Shown here in pieces: positions 47,791-59,705 of a stretch of DNA of 64,000 nt (position 1 is its first letter; the number at the start of each line of letters is the position of its first letter). Both the position numbers and the translations under genes were made by a program. The notes under the pieces were generated by a model. The model saw only the letters and a program-made list of their open reading frames with translations. It did not search any database and was not told where the DNA came from. Source of the DNA: Brienomyrus brachyistius (Eukaryota > Chordata > Actinopteri > Osteoglossiformes > Mormyridae); the NCBI RefSeq assembly GCF_023856365.1, contig NC_064541.1:18104214-18168213 (forward strand), written 5' to 3'.

Positions 47791-49883
47791 TCCTTACAAC
47801 AAACGCGCAGTTGCCGGGGAACGTCGATCCGTAAAGCTCGCTTACCTTATGCTTCCTTTAAGTCCAACAGTGGACTTAACCTACTGGTTAATCCTACTGG
47901 CAATAAGGAAAAGTATATTAAATAATTGCAATTTGTAGCTGTCCAATGCTTCACCTGTACTAATCGCTTCACAGAAGAGGCACATATCGATCCCAGCTTT
48001 ATCAAGGTACTAAAAGTAGACGGATGGAGATAATCACTAGGTGGCAGGATTTCCCTTATAAGTAAAGAAAGTAGAACGCAAACTCCAGAATACACGAAAA
48101 CCAGTATTGTTATATCAATTAGTAATATTGTTCATTTTTTTAGTGTACATCCATCCAATCATCTTTCTTTTTTGGTAATCCCCTAGGATCTAATAAAAGA
48201 AAAGCTTCTAAAAGTTCTATTTGAACTTAAAAGGTGTGGGTTTTCTGTATATTTTTGACTGGCCACTTCTTTGGGAATTAGATTTAGCCTGAATTCTACT
48301 CATGAATTCCATTAACTCGTGCCATTTTTTTGTCTTTCCTTTGTTCTTGATACCATACTATGTGCTCTGTTGTCTAGACAGGGTCTCCTGTACCCACCCA
48401 ACATGTCACACATGGATTCCTGGTAATGAACACGCTCCTGTCATGTTGCTTGTCATTATATTAATAATTGCTGCTAATTTATGAACCTATAAACCAAAAC
48501 CATTACAATTAACGTATAAAAACCGATTCCATCTTTTACGCTTTTGAAATGACGCCGCGTTTCTCCTTTTAACCCCGCCAACTAGACACCGCGAATAAAA
48601 ATATAGGCTATTTATATTCATGATACTTATTTTCCATTCATTGATTCCTGAATGTGAGGGGGGTAAAGGAGTTAACCAGTTTCAAGAAAATGTTGGTGGA
48701 GTATTAACCAGATTTCCCACATAAAACGATTATTTTTAAAAATCTAATATGTAAATGTTCTCGCATACCTTTAAAGTAGCCCAGGTAATTTCATATTATT
48801 TGTAAAATGTCAGTTTTTTTAATAAAGATAAAAGATGTTCATTAAGGCTATGGAAATAGTTTGTCGAGCAGGAGAAACTCGAGGAATAAATGTTCTTGTG
48901 AAATAACTTTTTTTATTGCACACTTTAAGTAGGTCTAAATCATGACATGATTTTAATAAACGGAAATACAACATACACTTACTGATCCTTCTGTTCCTTA
49001 TTTTTCCCTGTGTCATTGCTCCATGAATTCACTAAATGCCTTGTTTCCCATAACGGCATAAATGATTAATTATAATTAGCATGTTAATTTTGAAAGATGC
49101 CCAGGTGAAATTGCCCACTTTGGCCCTATCAGATCTGGCCTCCTAATCATCCCCTGTATCTAATGGGTGGGTTTTCTCCTGCCCCTTCACCACCTCAGCT
49201 ACTGTGAGGTGAGCGTACTGGCACAGAATGACTGCTGTCACATCATCCGGGTGGGGGCTACACAGTGGTGGTGGTTGAAGTGGCCCCCTGTTACTTCAGT
49301 AAAGTGCTTTGGGTGTCTTGAAAAGTGCTACATAAATGTAACATACATTCATTCACAGTCAGTTTGAACTAGAAAAAAACGGGTCATAAAACTTTCTTAC
49401 CGAGGAATTTGTTTCAAATTTGTACATACCATAATGACATTCCTTCCAAATCACATCTTTAAATTAATGTAAATATACAATGAGAAAATGCACAAACGTG
49501 CTTTTTACATGATCAGTAGGCCTATATGCATTATTTAAACGGAAATACACCAAATTCTGAATCTATATTATCTGTTGGGAAAATGACAAGAGTAAACGAA
49601 CTTAAGAAATTCAAAATGAAAAGAACGCATTGATCGTCCCTTTTAAAAGAATAAACTGATTATTTCAGGTATCCGGTGGAAATTAAACATTATTACTGCT
49701 ATTTATGTTTTATGCTAAATTGTTTTGACTAACTATTAAATTTAGCGGTTGTATGAGATATTACTGATGCATAGTAGTATTTTTTTCGGCTCAAAGAACA
49801 TGGGCGTGGTGCGAGGCTAGTTACGTTTCTTTCTGAAACTTTCCACCATCTGCACCTGAGCTGCTGCCAAAACAAGAAGCGCG
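47791..49883. other. Divergent region between LRRC72 and SOSTDC1
   Basis: About 2.1 kb holding the LRRC72 promoter side and the SOSTDC1 upstream region. Apart from the repeat at 49160-49365 nothing was recognised. Sites for SOSTDC1 control may lie here, but I cannot name them. Confidence 0.4.
49160..49365 (+). repeat. SINE-like repeat with GCTTTGGGTGTCTTGAAAAG tail
   Basis: CTACTGTGAGGTGAGCGTACTGGC, CATCATCCGGGTGGGGGCTACACAG and AAAGTGCTTTGGGTGTC...CTACATAAATG are the standard parts of a widespread fish repeat. It lacks a recognisable tRNA head. Confidence 0.55.
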
Positions 49884-49890
49884 TATATAA
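49884..49890 (+). promoter_or_regulatory. SOSTDC1 TATA box
   Basis: TATATAA about 104 bases before the SOSTDC1 ATG, so transcription probably starts near 49915. The 5'UTR is then short and unspliced. Confidence 0.65.
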
Positions 49891-49993
49891 AAGTCTCAGA
49901 GAAAGGTAACGCAGTACCTTCACGCAGACATCAGAAGAGCGCAGACGGGCAGCGGGAGGTCTGCACTTGTGTTGGACATACGCAAACGCAGCC

Positions 49994-51571
49994 ATGTACA
50001 TAAACACATGCGCATCTAGCCATCTTATATTTTTGTTCTGCATTATTCTGAAGAACTGTCATACTTTCAAGAACGATGCTACGGAAATCCTTTACACGCA
50101 AGTACTTAGTCCGGTTGCAGAGGCTCCGAGTAACACATCCTTGAATCGTGCAAGAAACGGCGGCAGAAACTTGGGCAATACTGAAAGACGTGGTGAGTTT
50201 TTGTTTTCCCCTTCCCTCCCAAATTTATACCTATGTTACATCGTCAAAAAAAAAACCCATTGGATATTTTTAAGTGCAGTGAATTAAGTGCTAACAGTTA
50301 ACGTCTTCATTTTGTATATTAATATTTGGTGGCACTGGTAAACAAAACAAAATCAATCTATTTAAATATTAAAATAAGTTCTCCCATACCCACTTTTGAA
50401 ACAACAAGTATTCCGGATATGTATGTTCTATTTCCCAGCAACCAGTTATAACTTTAATGGCTTAAAACGATTTTTTTTCAGTTCCAGAAATTATAATATG
50501 GTGTCAAACTAAATTTCTTCACAGCTGACCTTGATAATGCTCTCCAGTGACAATATCAGATGCTTTTGCTAAACGGGATGAAGTAAAGTTTGGCAGAGTC
50601 GCCTGCATTACATTTCCTCTGGCAGTCTCCCAAAGAAGCCGGAGAGATGCGAGTTAGTTACGCAATGCGTTGAGAGAAGGTGTGTCTCTTGGTGAATGGA
50701 GGTGAACTTAGCAGAACAGGAAGTCTCTGATTAAAGACTGTTATGTACCCGGAGCTGGAAAAAAGATTCCATTCACTGGGTGATGCCATTGTCACTGAGG
50801 TGTATACTGACACTGTGAATGGGTAGAGGTATCGGTTACAGAATTTAAAAATGTAGCCCTGAGCAAATCTCTGTCAGAGGCAGAACCGGATGACTGTAGA
50901 TATCTCTGGGGCAAACCATCTTCTTTGATACACATCGAGTCAGGTCAAAGATCACACCACTCAATAAAAAGATAATTCCTGCAAAACTAAGCGTATGTGT
51001 GAAATCTCTTGCTTTAGCAAGAAAAAAAAATTGTAATACATTGAAAGCTTTTGCCCTGATACTTACCCAGAAAAGTACTTCATACAATTAATGGATGGAT
51101 GGAAATGTTCATTTATTCTGTTTCTCTGCAGTGGACCGAAGCCAAGTTGGGTGTAGAGAACTGCGGTCAACTAAATACATCTCTGATGGTCAGTGCACCA
51201 GTATAAACCCAATAAAGGAGCTGGTTTGTGCCGGAGAATGCCTCCCAGCGCAGATGCTACCGAACTGGATTGGTGGGAGCTATGGGCGGAAGTTCTGGAG
51301 CAGACGGAATGACCAGGACTGGCGGTGTGTGAACGACAAAACTCGCACCCAGCGGATCCAGCTGCAGTGCCAGAACGGGAGCACGCGGACATACAAAATC
51401 ACTGTGGTCACCTCCTGCAAGTGCAAGAGATACTCCAGGCAGCACAACGAGTCTGCCCACAAGTTTGAGGATCAGTCCCGCGCCCTGCCGATCCAAAAAG
51501 TGAATGGCAATAGGAGACATGTCAGGGGAGAGCAGAATGAGAACTGGCACGAAGCAAGACCCAAAAACTAA
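49994..51571 (+). CDS. sostdc1: SOSTDC1 (ectodin/Wise), secreted BMP and Wnt antagonist
   Basis: SOSTDC1 binds BMPs and the Wnt co-receptors LRP5/6 outside the cell and tunes tooth, hair and kidney signalling. Two exons, 49994-50192 and 51132-51571, join in phase 1 to give 212 residues (human 206). Residues 1 to about 24 form a signal peptide. An NTS N-glycosylation site is near residue 52. The cystine-knot domain runs from VGCRELRSTKYISDGQCTS through CVCAGECLP-like GAGEC motifs to TSCKCKRY, and a basic tail follows. The two-exon layout and its position between LRRC72 and CRPPA match other vertebrates. The paralogue SOST is excluded by the REL and SPCKEL-type N-terminal context and by synteny. 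The 939-base intron shows no gene. Confidence 0.96.
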
Positions 51572-52191
51572 GTCACCCAATAACCATAGCCCTGGACTTT
51601 TACTCACTCTGATGGACATGCCAAGAGTGCACTTGTGGTTCCTGACCCCCCTGCGTGGAGCATGGAAAGACTGTACTGATTGCAGCACGAGCATTTAGAA
51701 CTGAAGGCAGCCATTCCCTGTTTAACTCCCATTAAAGTTCAATGTGGTTCAAAACAGCAGAAGTCCTCAGTCAGCATTTTGAACATGCTTATTTTTCAGA
51801 GTATTCAGACTATTTAAAATGTTGTATATAAAGACCCTTTTCTCTATTTTTAGAAAATGTAGCATGCAAAAAAACTGATATAGGATAAACTTGCATGTCA
51901 GAAGATTCCTAAAATTTCAAATAGCACATTTTAAATGTATATATGTGTAAATATTTATATATTTGATTATCAGCTATCAGTTGATTTGAAAGTACAACAT
52001 TTTGTATAAAACTTTTAAGCATAAAATATGTATATGATGTAATATATGTTTTGTATTGCAACACATTTTTATATATTTTAGTTTTATTTGATAACTGGTA
52101 TGCTAAGTTTGATGCAGACACTGAGTAACAATGGTGTTAGTAGGCTATAGTGTGTTTAGGCGCACATTGTATGTGTTCTTGTGAGCAGTGT

Positions 52192-52197
52192 AATAAA
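52192..52197 (+). terminator. SOSTDC1 poly(A) signal
   Basis: AATAAA about 620 bases after the stop, at the end of a very AT-rich 3'UTR that also contains ATTTA motifs. Confidence 0.6.
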
Positions 52198-53026
52198 TTG
52201 AATTATGTTGTACTACTTGTTCTCAATCAATTAATTACATGTTCCATGCACGCATAACTTCAAATATATCTGACAGTATACTGTATATACTAAAAGATAT
52301 TTTCAGGTTTATTTAAATGTATAGGAGAAAAAAAATGTAAATATTTTTAATGTTTTTTTACCCTCACCTCCAATGCCTAAAGCGCACGCATACTCACAGA
52401 CGATGACATTAACTTGTGCGAATATAACTGTCTCAGCTACCTATTCATTGCTGATAATAGTGCCGTTTCAGGCTCAGAAGTGAGAAGTGTTATTAGAAAG
52501 GGATAAATTAACGGCTGGATGGGTGGGTTCCCAAAACTATGAAGTTAATGTGTCTCTCTAAATGTTACGTAATAGGCTGACTGCAAATATTTGGCCATGA
52601 GCGTCGGGTATTGTGTTCAGTTTTCCACATTTACTGATGATCGCTAATGAAATATTAATTCCAAGAAACCGAACGCACAGGCAGTCTTACCACAACCTCA
52701 CTGTCTATAAAACAGCATTTTAATTATTAATAATAATAATAAAATATCCGTTATATTTGTCATTAAACTTAGGAGATGCGCTACGCAAGTTTAAACACTG
52801 GCTTTATGCAGGGTTCAAACGGGGACTCCTAAGAACCAGGCTAGGAGCTTGTCAGTGCTCGTACTGTACAGCAGCGTCGTTATCGGGCTGCTCTACCTAT
52901 ATAGCACTTTGTCGGCAGGACATGGGATAGGACCACCACTTACAGTCTTTTTAAACGGGTTATTATTACTACATCCCCGGACAGCCACAGCTCCAATCTG
53001 TCCACAATTTAAATACGTAATTCACT
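52198..53026. other. Short gap between SOSTDC1 and CRPPA
   Basis: About 830 bases, AT-rich with an AAT microsatellite near 52720-52745. The CRPPA promoter and 5'UTR must lie here. No TATA box stands out. Confidence 0.45.
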
Positions 53027-56000
53027 ATGGACACCAGCTGTGAGAGTAGCAGCAGGCCTACTCATCCAGCGGGTTTCTTTGCAGACGAATCTGACTTGCG
53101 TGAACGATTCCCCGGACACGACAGCATCGATTTCCCGGTCGCAGTGGTCCTACCAGCAGGTGGATCTGGAGAAAGGATGGGGTTGGCGACCCCCAAACAA
53201 TTCTGCACTGTCTTCAACAGACCTTTGATAAGCTACACGATTCAAGCTTTTGAGAGGTACTCAGGAGGCTAAAGATTTTCTAACGGCAAAAGATAAAATG
53301 TTAGCCCGCCAGCTATCAAGCTAACATGCTACTCGTTTCCATGGTTGCCACAGCAGCGCCAGCTTGCTAACTGGCTAAAAGCTACCATCGCATTTACCGC
53401 AACGCATGAAATTTGGCTTCCGTATTCTCTTTTATGCACTTATATTTCCTTTCAGTTAGTTCTTCATATCTGAACTGTGGCCGTTATTAAGCGCAAAGGC
53501 GGCGTATCCTTTTCTCAAACGTTACTGCGCTGTAACCATTGAGTTACTTTGAAACGCAACGTCTGCCTTTAACTTCGGCTTTTATATTTTTTAAAAGAAA
53601 TAAATTCAAATCAAGCTGACAATAAAGAGACCATAACATCACGCTACTCCAAAAAAATGTCTTTGTGCACAGTTTAAATTTACGTTTGGGGTGATTGACG
53701 TTCAATTATAATTTCGATAGATAAATTTGAAAGTACTTGGGTGACCATACGTGCTCGTTTCCCTAAACTTACAAATACGTACGGCCAGGATTTCAAAATT
53801 TCCTGAAATGTACAAGATTTCCTTTTGTTTCATGTCAATTTTAACTTTCTACAGTCAGGATGCTTTTTGTCTGAATATTCACGTCGCTTTGACGCCTCAC
53901 TTCACGTCCTGCGCCATCTCTACCGAAAACCAAATTATAGTTGCCCTAATTTAATCGAACAATTCCTAACCGTTTAATATTTAGCAATAAATTGCCAAAA
54001 CTGACTTTTATCTACCGGTTTTAGCATTTCAGGGTTGGCTTCGGAAAGGTTTAAACTTAATTATTTGTAGTGCCAGTAGTTGTACTGCCAGCGTTATTAC
54101 ATGGGTACGTTTGTGTTAACACTCAGCTGTGGATGTAACAGTCCGTATTTTTCCAACCTCATTTAAATATTGCCCATTATGCAGATTTAACATACCCCTA
54201 CTTACTTCATAATGCTGTTTACGCATGAGCCATTTACTGGACCAGAACAACTCGTTAGACCCAAGTTTCCGTGTACAGAAAGCCAGACCACCAAACCTGC
54301 GAATTTTCTTACTTTTTTCCGGATTAAGCAATGTTTGTGGAGTTTTTGTCCAACTTTAAACTTGCATCGTTTATTGATTTGTACTGTTATAAATAAACAT
54401 CACGATTTTTACAAGGATAAATAAATGCATAAATAAATCACTGTAATCTCTTTCAAGCAAACACGGTCTGTTTCCTACAGTGGAATTCTATACATATATC
54501 TGTTGTGATACTTGATCATGTTCTTCACTGTTCAGTTTGTAATATTCTATAATATTGTGTACTATAATGTGGTCTCCCTTTTATTACAGAGTGTCCTGGA
54601 TTGAAAACATTGTGGTTGTTGTGGCAAAAGAAAGCCTTCATCTTATGATGGACATCATTCACAAGTTCTGTCACAAAAAGGTAAAGGTAGTGCTTGGTGG
54701 ATCAACTAGACACCGGTCTATTTTTAATGGACTCCAAGCCTTTGGAGAGATGCCAGATGGAAAATCACTGAGGAAGCCAAAAGTGGTCATTATCCACGAT
54801 GCAGTCAGGCCTTTTGTTGAGGAAGATTTCCTTCTTAGGATAACTATTGCTGCTAAGGAACAAGGGGTAAGTCCGTCTTTCTTTAGTTCACCATTTATCC
54901 CTGCTCCAGCTGTGTAGCACAGTTTGTCCGTAACAAACGGAGGAAAAAAAACACAAAAACACCACTTGCCATAGAGATAAGCTTCCTGCATGGCGGTTTT
55001 TTAACATTCTTGAGAGTTTGCGTTCATGAAAGGTGTGGCTTTGTGCTACATTTAGTTTTGAATAAATCTTTTATTCCTTCTGGGATACCAGACAATATTT
55101 TGTTTCCTTAAACAAAATATTTTCAAGTCCTTATTTCAGCAGGGTTGTCGAGACAGATGAAATTGACATGCATGTCACTGAGCATGCAAACAAAAAAGCA
55201 TACCTATAGACAGACGGTTTCCTCCAGACTGCTTTTGGTTTCCTTTGTAATCCATCAGGATGACACACAAGCCACTCTTTCAACACAGCAAACGCTTCCT
55301 GTTTCTGTTAGGTGGAATTATCGAACAGTCTTGTTCTGGTTAAAAAAACCGTTGCGGTTGTAGAACTGAAACATTAGATGAGCATGTTGCCGCCACATAA
55401 CTTGGAATACTTATTTAAGCAGCTGCGATGCAAGACTACGTGACTGTGATGTTTTTTGCTTTACGTAGAAGAAAACATAGTAAATGAATGTTTTTGAAGT
55501 GGGTAAGTGTTTTAGAGTTAATTCACTGGTGTAGGTCTTACAGTATATCTTAATCTTAGTTCATATCACTGCCAGTGAATGTAACCAGTAGAAACCTGTA
55601 ATGGGAGATAACTGGTGTGGCTGCACCCAGTGTTTAAAACAACAACTGCCTGCTATAGCATGCCAAGGGATTTAAGTGAAGTATTTTTATTTGCCATATA
55701 TTACTCCCAAACTCCAGGCCCTTCCATGACCCTGACCAGATTAAGCGATTAGAAGATGGATTGATGGATGGATATTTAATCCAATCTGAATAGACCCTTC
55801 AGAAGTATATTTTTTATAGTAATCTAGTGGGACAGTCAGTAGATACTTATAGTTTAGTTTTCTTAAGGGGCACCTGGAGTAGCAAGGCATGTATAACTGG
55901 GGTTGACTGGGACTGTCATTGAACAAGGAACCAAAAGGCCAAAGACATGTAGTTTCCTCTTGTTTGTTTCATACAGGACTAAAAACCCGATAGTAGTCTG

Positions 56001-58904
56001 GAATTCATTAATGTGTCACTATCCCTGATCGTTCAGGAAAAAAGATCTCCATTTTGAACTTCGAGATTAATGTGGATCTAAGTGACATGTGAGGCACACA
56101 CACACACATGTGTTTGCTCTTATCTTGTATTGAGTATTTAAGCCCTAACTACTTACATGATGGGTAGTTAGCATTAGCATAGCGCTAAGAATTCTTTGCT
56201 CTTGTGTATACCAGACACTTATTTTGGAGGCTTATATCCTCAAGGGAAACAATACAGATTCTGTGTACGAAGATGATTAGCTACCCATTTTGCACTTTTG
56301 GTTAGCATTAAGTCGTATCGGTCCACATTTGATCTCAGACTGTATAACATTTTATTAATAGAATTCAACTAGGAAAATAGGTTTTGATTAGTATTGTAAT
56401 AATGTCAAGAAAATCATTTATTTAAGTTGATTCATTGTTAATCTTTTTATTACGAATTAGGCGTCTGGAGCTATTCGGCCTCTTGTTTCCACGGTAATAG
56501 CTACGACGTCAGAAGGCTACATAGACCACTCTCTGGAAAGGGCTAAATACAGAGCAAGTGAGATGCCACAAGGATTTGTATATGACATCATCTACCAGGC
56601 TTATCAGCAGGTAAGTGTTCCCTGGAAAGTGTGCAGAACTTACGATAAAAGGGCTGCGAGTTCAAAAATGATAGTGCTCTACGAGTGAGCAAAACCCCAG
56701 GTATCATTACGCCAGGGCGGGTTTTTCTTTAAGAACCTCAAAGTGCAAACCTTTCAGCAGATATTTGGGCCTGGTGATTTAAAAGAGCAGGGGCAGACTA
56801 GAGATTTTTAATAGATAGCCCATAGGGCAGTTTCATTTGTCTTGTAAATGAAAAGACGGAGAGTTATAAATCATGCAGCAGTTTTCGGTAAGAGGCTTTT
56901 ATTAAGAAACCAGCTCTGTATTCACTTTGTAATCAGGTCCTTCATGTCACACATGTCAGGAGATTCATATATAAAACACACATAAACCTTGGAAGGTTGT
57001 TCCTGTGAGGTCGTCTTTATGAAGTGGTGTAAAATGCCTTAACTGATCTAGTACTAAGATTTATGATTTTCTAAATAATTAAAGCATCACACTGCTCTTA
57101 TATGACATGTTTTATTATACCACATATAATAGCTCACAACCACTGGCCCGACACACTTCATTGTCTGCGAAATGTGCCGGGACCTGTAGGGTGTGAAGCT
57201 CAAGACCTAGCGGGAGAGCTGCTATCATTTACAAGACGCCTCGATCATGCTTGCTAGAGTGGCTTTGTTCTGCACAAGGGAATGCCGTATCATTTTCCGA
57301 TAGCCTCTCAAGTGCTCTACACGTGTGACTTTTTTTTTTTGTAGAAAAAGAAGACATGAAAAATTATGTTTATCTATACCTAAGGCTGTAGCAAGTTCCA
57401 GCTGTTATCTTGAATTATAACCTTCTAATCACTCAGTAAACTTTGCGGCCTTTGTGTCCTGTTGGACCATCTCACCTATTTGCTCTTCCAGGACCCTGCT
57501 TGTTGTCTGCTCAGTACTGAATTCCAGCTTTGCTAGATTGTTATTTAGATACCCTTGACTGAAGAGGTCTGGGAGCCTTGAGAGAGAGGGAGAAAGTTAT
57601 GTTTTCCACTGGAATCCAATTTGTCTCAAGTTATTTTTCTTCCTGGCACAAGAGTAGTTTGTATTTCTTGGACGCTGTGTTCGGTCCAAGCATCCCTTTG
57701 AACGCTGCGGGTGCAAAATTTGCCAGGCAGTTTTGAGGCTGGTGAGATGGCAGTGTCACTGGGAGAAAGCCACTTAGATGTGCGTGGAGAGGGACATGGA
57801 GATGAAGCAGAACAGGAGGGAGCTAATGGGGTATTGATGTGACTGCTGCTGTCGTCTCAAAGGGGCTAAAAGTATAAGGTAGCCTGTCCTGAGTTTTTAT
57901 GAGTCACGGATTCAGCCTGTGAAGTGTTGACTTGTATTTTAAGTCTAGTAGCACTCGGGGTCTGTAAGACAAAGGGCAAGACACATAATCTTTGCTCCAT
58001 GTCTTCCAGAGAAAAGGGACCAATGAAAGGTTAAATTACGACCATATAATTCAAATTTCTTGCCGTGTTTCGCTCCAAGTAACAAAGGCCATGAAAATAT
58101 ACATCTCTTGCCACCAGATAAAATACTGACCTCATATTATCTCAGGTAATGTTGTTGGGATCTCATAATCTGTGCAGCTTCTCTTGTGTATGAGGTAACT
58201 GCTAGATCAGATTTCCTTTTCAATCGACTGCATTTTCGTCTTTAATGCCCCTCTGCGTAATGCACTCTGGTCTTCACAATGTGTGAATCTGTTAAGCATG
58301 TGTACCGTAAACCGGCTTCTGCTAAGATATGAATAAGCCACCAGCCCCTTCCATTGCTCATTCTGAATGGCTGTTTGCATCTCCAGTACCCTGGTGCTGT
58401 GTCATTGATCCATGAGTACGGTTTCTGTCAACAGTGCAGCGAGTCCGACTTTGAGTTTGGGACGGAGTGCCTGCACCTGGCTCTGCAGTACTGTGGCACC
58501 AATGCAAAGCTCATCGAAGGTCCCCCTGCACTGTGGAAGGTGAGTACCATCACCAATGAGTGGCTCGATGTCCTATAGCACAGTGTTTTCCCGGGAACTC
58601 ATAGTCAATCCACATTTTTGCTTCTTTCCAGCTATCTATCAGACACTCCACATTTTTGCTCCCACCCAGCTACTGGTTGGTGCAAAAACATGGACTGTCT
58701 GTGGGTCCCCAGGGGCTGGATTGGGAAACAGTGAAATAGTAAACTATTTGTAGGTTAGACAGTTGATAGGACTTAAGGAGTCAGTGTAATTAATTTCAGA
58801 ATGGTGTCTGCTTTTCACATCTCTTTTACACATTTCTTATGACTCTTCTGTTTGACAGGTGACTTACAAGAAAGATCTTTTTGCTGCTGAATCTGTAATT
58901 AAAG
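53027..58904 (+). CDS. crppa: CRPPA / ISPD, CDP-L-ribitol pyrophosphorylase (5' part)
   Basis: CRPPA makes CDP-ribitol in the cytosol. FKTN and FKRP use it to extend the laminin-binding glycan of alpha-dystroglycan. Five exons are visible and join in phase: 53027-53256, 54590-54866, 56461-56610, 58435-58539 and 58859-58904. They give 269 residues of the IspD-like cytidylyltransferase domain. The nucleotide-binding loop is [11 protein letters not shown] (42-52) followed by [28 protein letters not shown] and FGTECL are further family marks. The last visible exon ends in phase 1, and the next exon was not found up to 64000, so the C-terminal domain is outside. The introns carry SINE, MITE and Tc1 remnants. 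Confidence 0.95.
55690..55775 (+). repeat. V-SINE-type tail remnant in a CRPPA intron
   Basis: CCATGACCCTGACCAGATTAAGCGATTAGAAGATGGATTGATGG matches the tail of the SINE family (GGATAAGCGG...GGATGGATGG) with decay. Confidence 0.5.
58580..58731. mobile_element. Palindromic hAT-like MITE in a CRPPA intron
   Basis: CAGTGTTTTCCCGGG at the left and GGATTGGGAAACAGTG at the right are inverted ends. The interior contains CCACATTTTTGCTCCCACCCAG and its near-inverse GGTGCAAAAACATGGACTGT. Same family as 26757-26905. Confidence 0.65.
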
Positions 58905-59499
58905 GTTAGTGTTTTGCGTGTTTGTTTTCGTACGCAGTTTTGTTGTCTGTTCAATAAACTGAACAGACTTTAATTGTTATGAAATTACCGGAAGGCTTGG
59001 AGCTTCACCTTCTCTTGGTAGGACGAAATCTATAGATGTGACCAAACTGCTTTTTACAAATAGAGTCCAAATCAGTGGGAGGATTAAAAAAAATGAAGCC
59101 TTTGTGTCTTAAGTAAATCGAGCCAATAAGCAGTCAGGAACTCGTGATGGATAGCCAGGCTTGACAGACTGTCTCATGGCAAACTTTCACCCAAAACAGT
59201 GTCATTGTGAAATAAATGACGCATGTGAATTTTCTTATCAGAGAAAAGAAGACTTGGCTGTATACATTCTGTAATCTCTCTGTTATTTGTAGACCTGGGT
59301 ACCGAACTTTGATGCTTTTATGGCACTGACCAAATTGCTTGGAATCCAAGTTAACAAGTATCGAAAATGCCTTGTCATTTGGTTCCAAATTTGAATACCC
59401 AAGGATTAAGTATCATCAGTGTCCGTGTTGAAATTAACATGCAGCTGACTTGTATCAAGATCTCATGATGGTAATGATCGGTAACGTTACGCGAGATAA

Positions 59500-59705
59500 A
59501 AGTCAAAAGTTTGGACGCGCCAAGCCACCCACAAAGGAGAGTGATGGCGTGCTCTGGTCACCTGACCTAAACACAGTAGAAGTGATTTTGGAGGAATTTG
59601 ACCAGAGAGTAAACGATCAGTTGCCAGACTGCCCATCATACATAACGGTATTAAAAATCTTTGAACGATACCCAACCCTAGTAAATAAAAATATATATAT
59701 AGTAT
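59500..59705 (+). mobile_element. Tc1-like transposase relic
   Basis: It starts AAAAGTTTGGACGCGCCAAG. The frame at 59450-59716 includes WSPDLNTVEVILEEFDQRVN, the end of a Tc1 catalytic domain (canonical SPDLNPIELLWDELDRRV). Much of the element is missing. It is a dead copy. Confidence 0.65.

Noticed and set aside
49729..50043. A 104-residue minus-strand ORF overlapping the SOSTDC1 start
   Set aside because: It is antisense to the SOSTDC1 promoter and signal peptide exon, with no homology.
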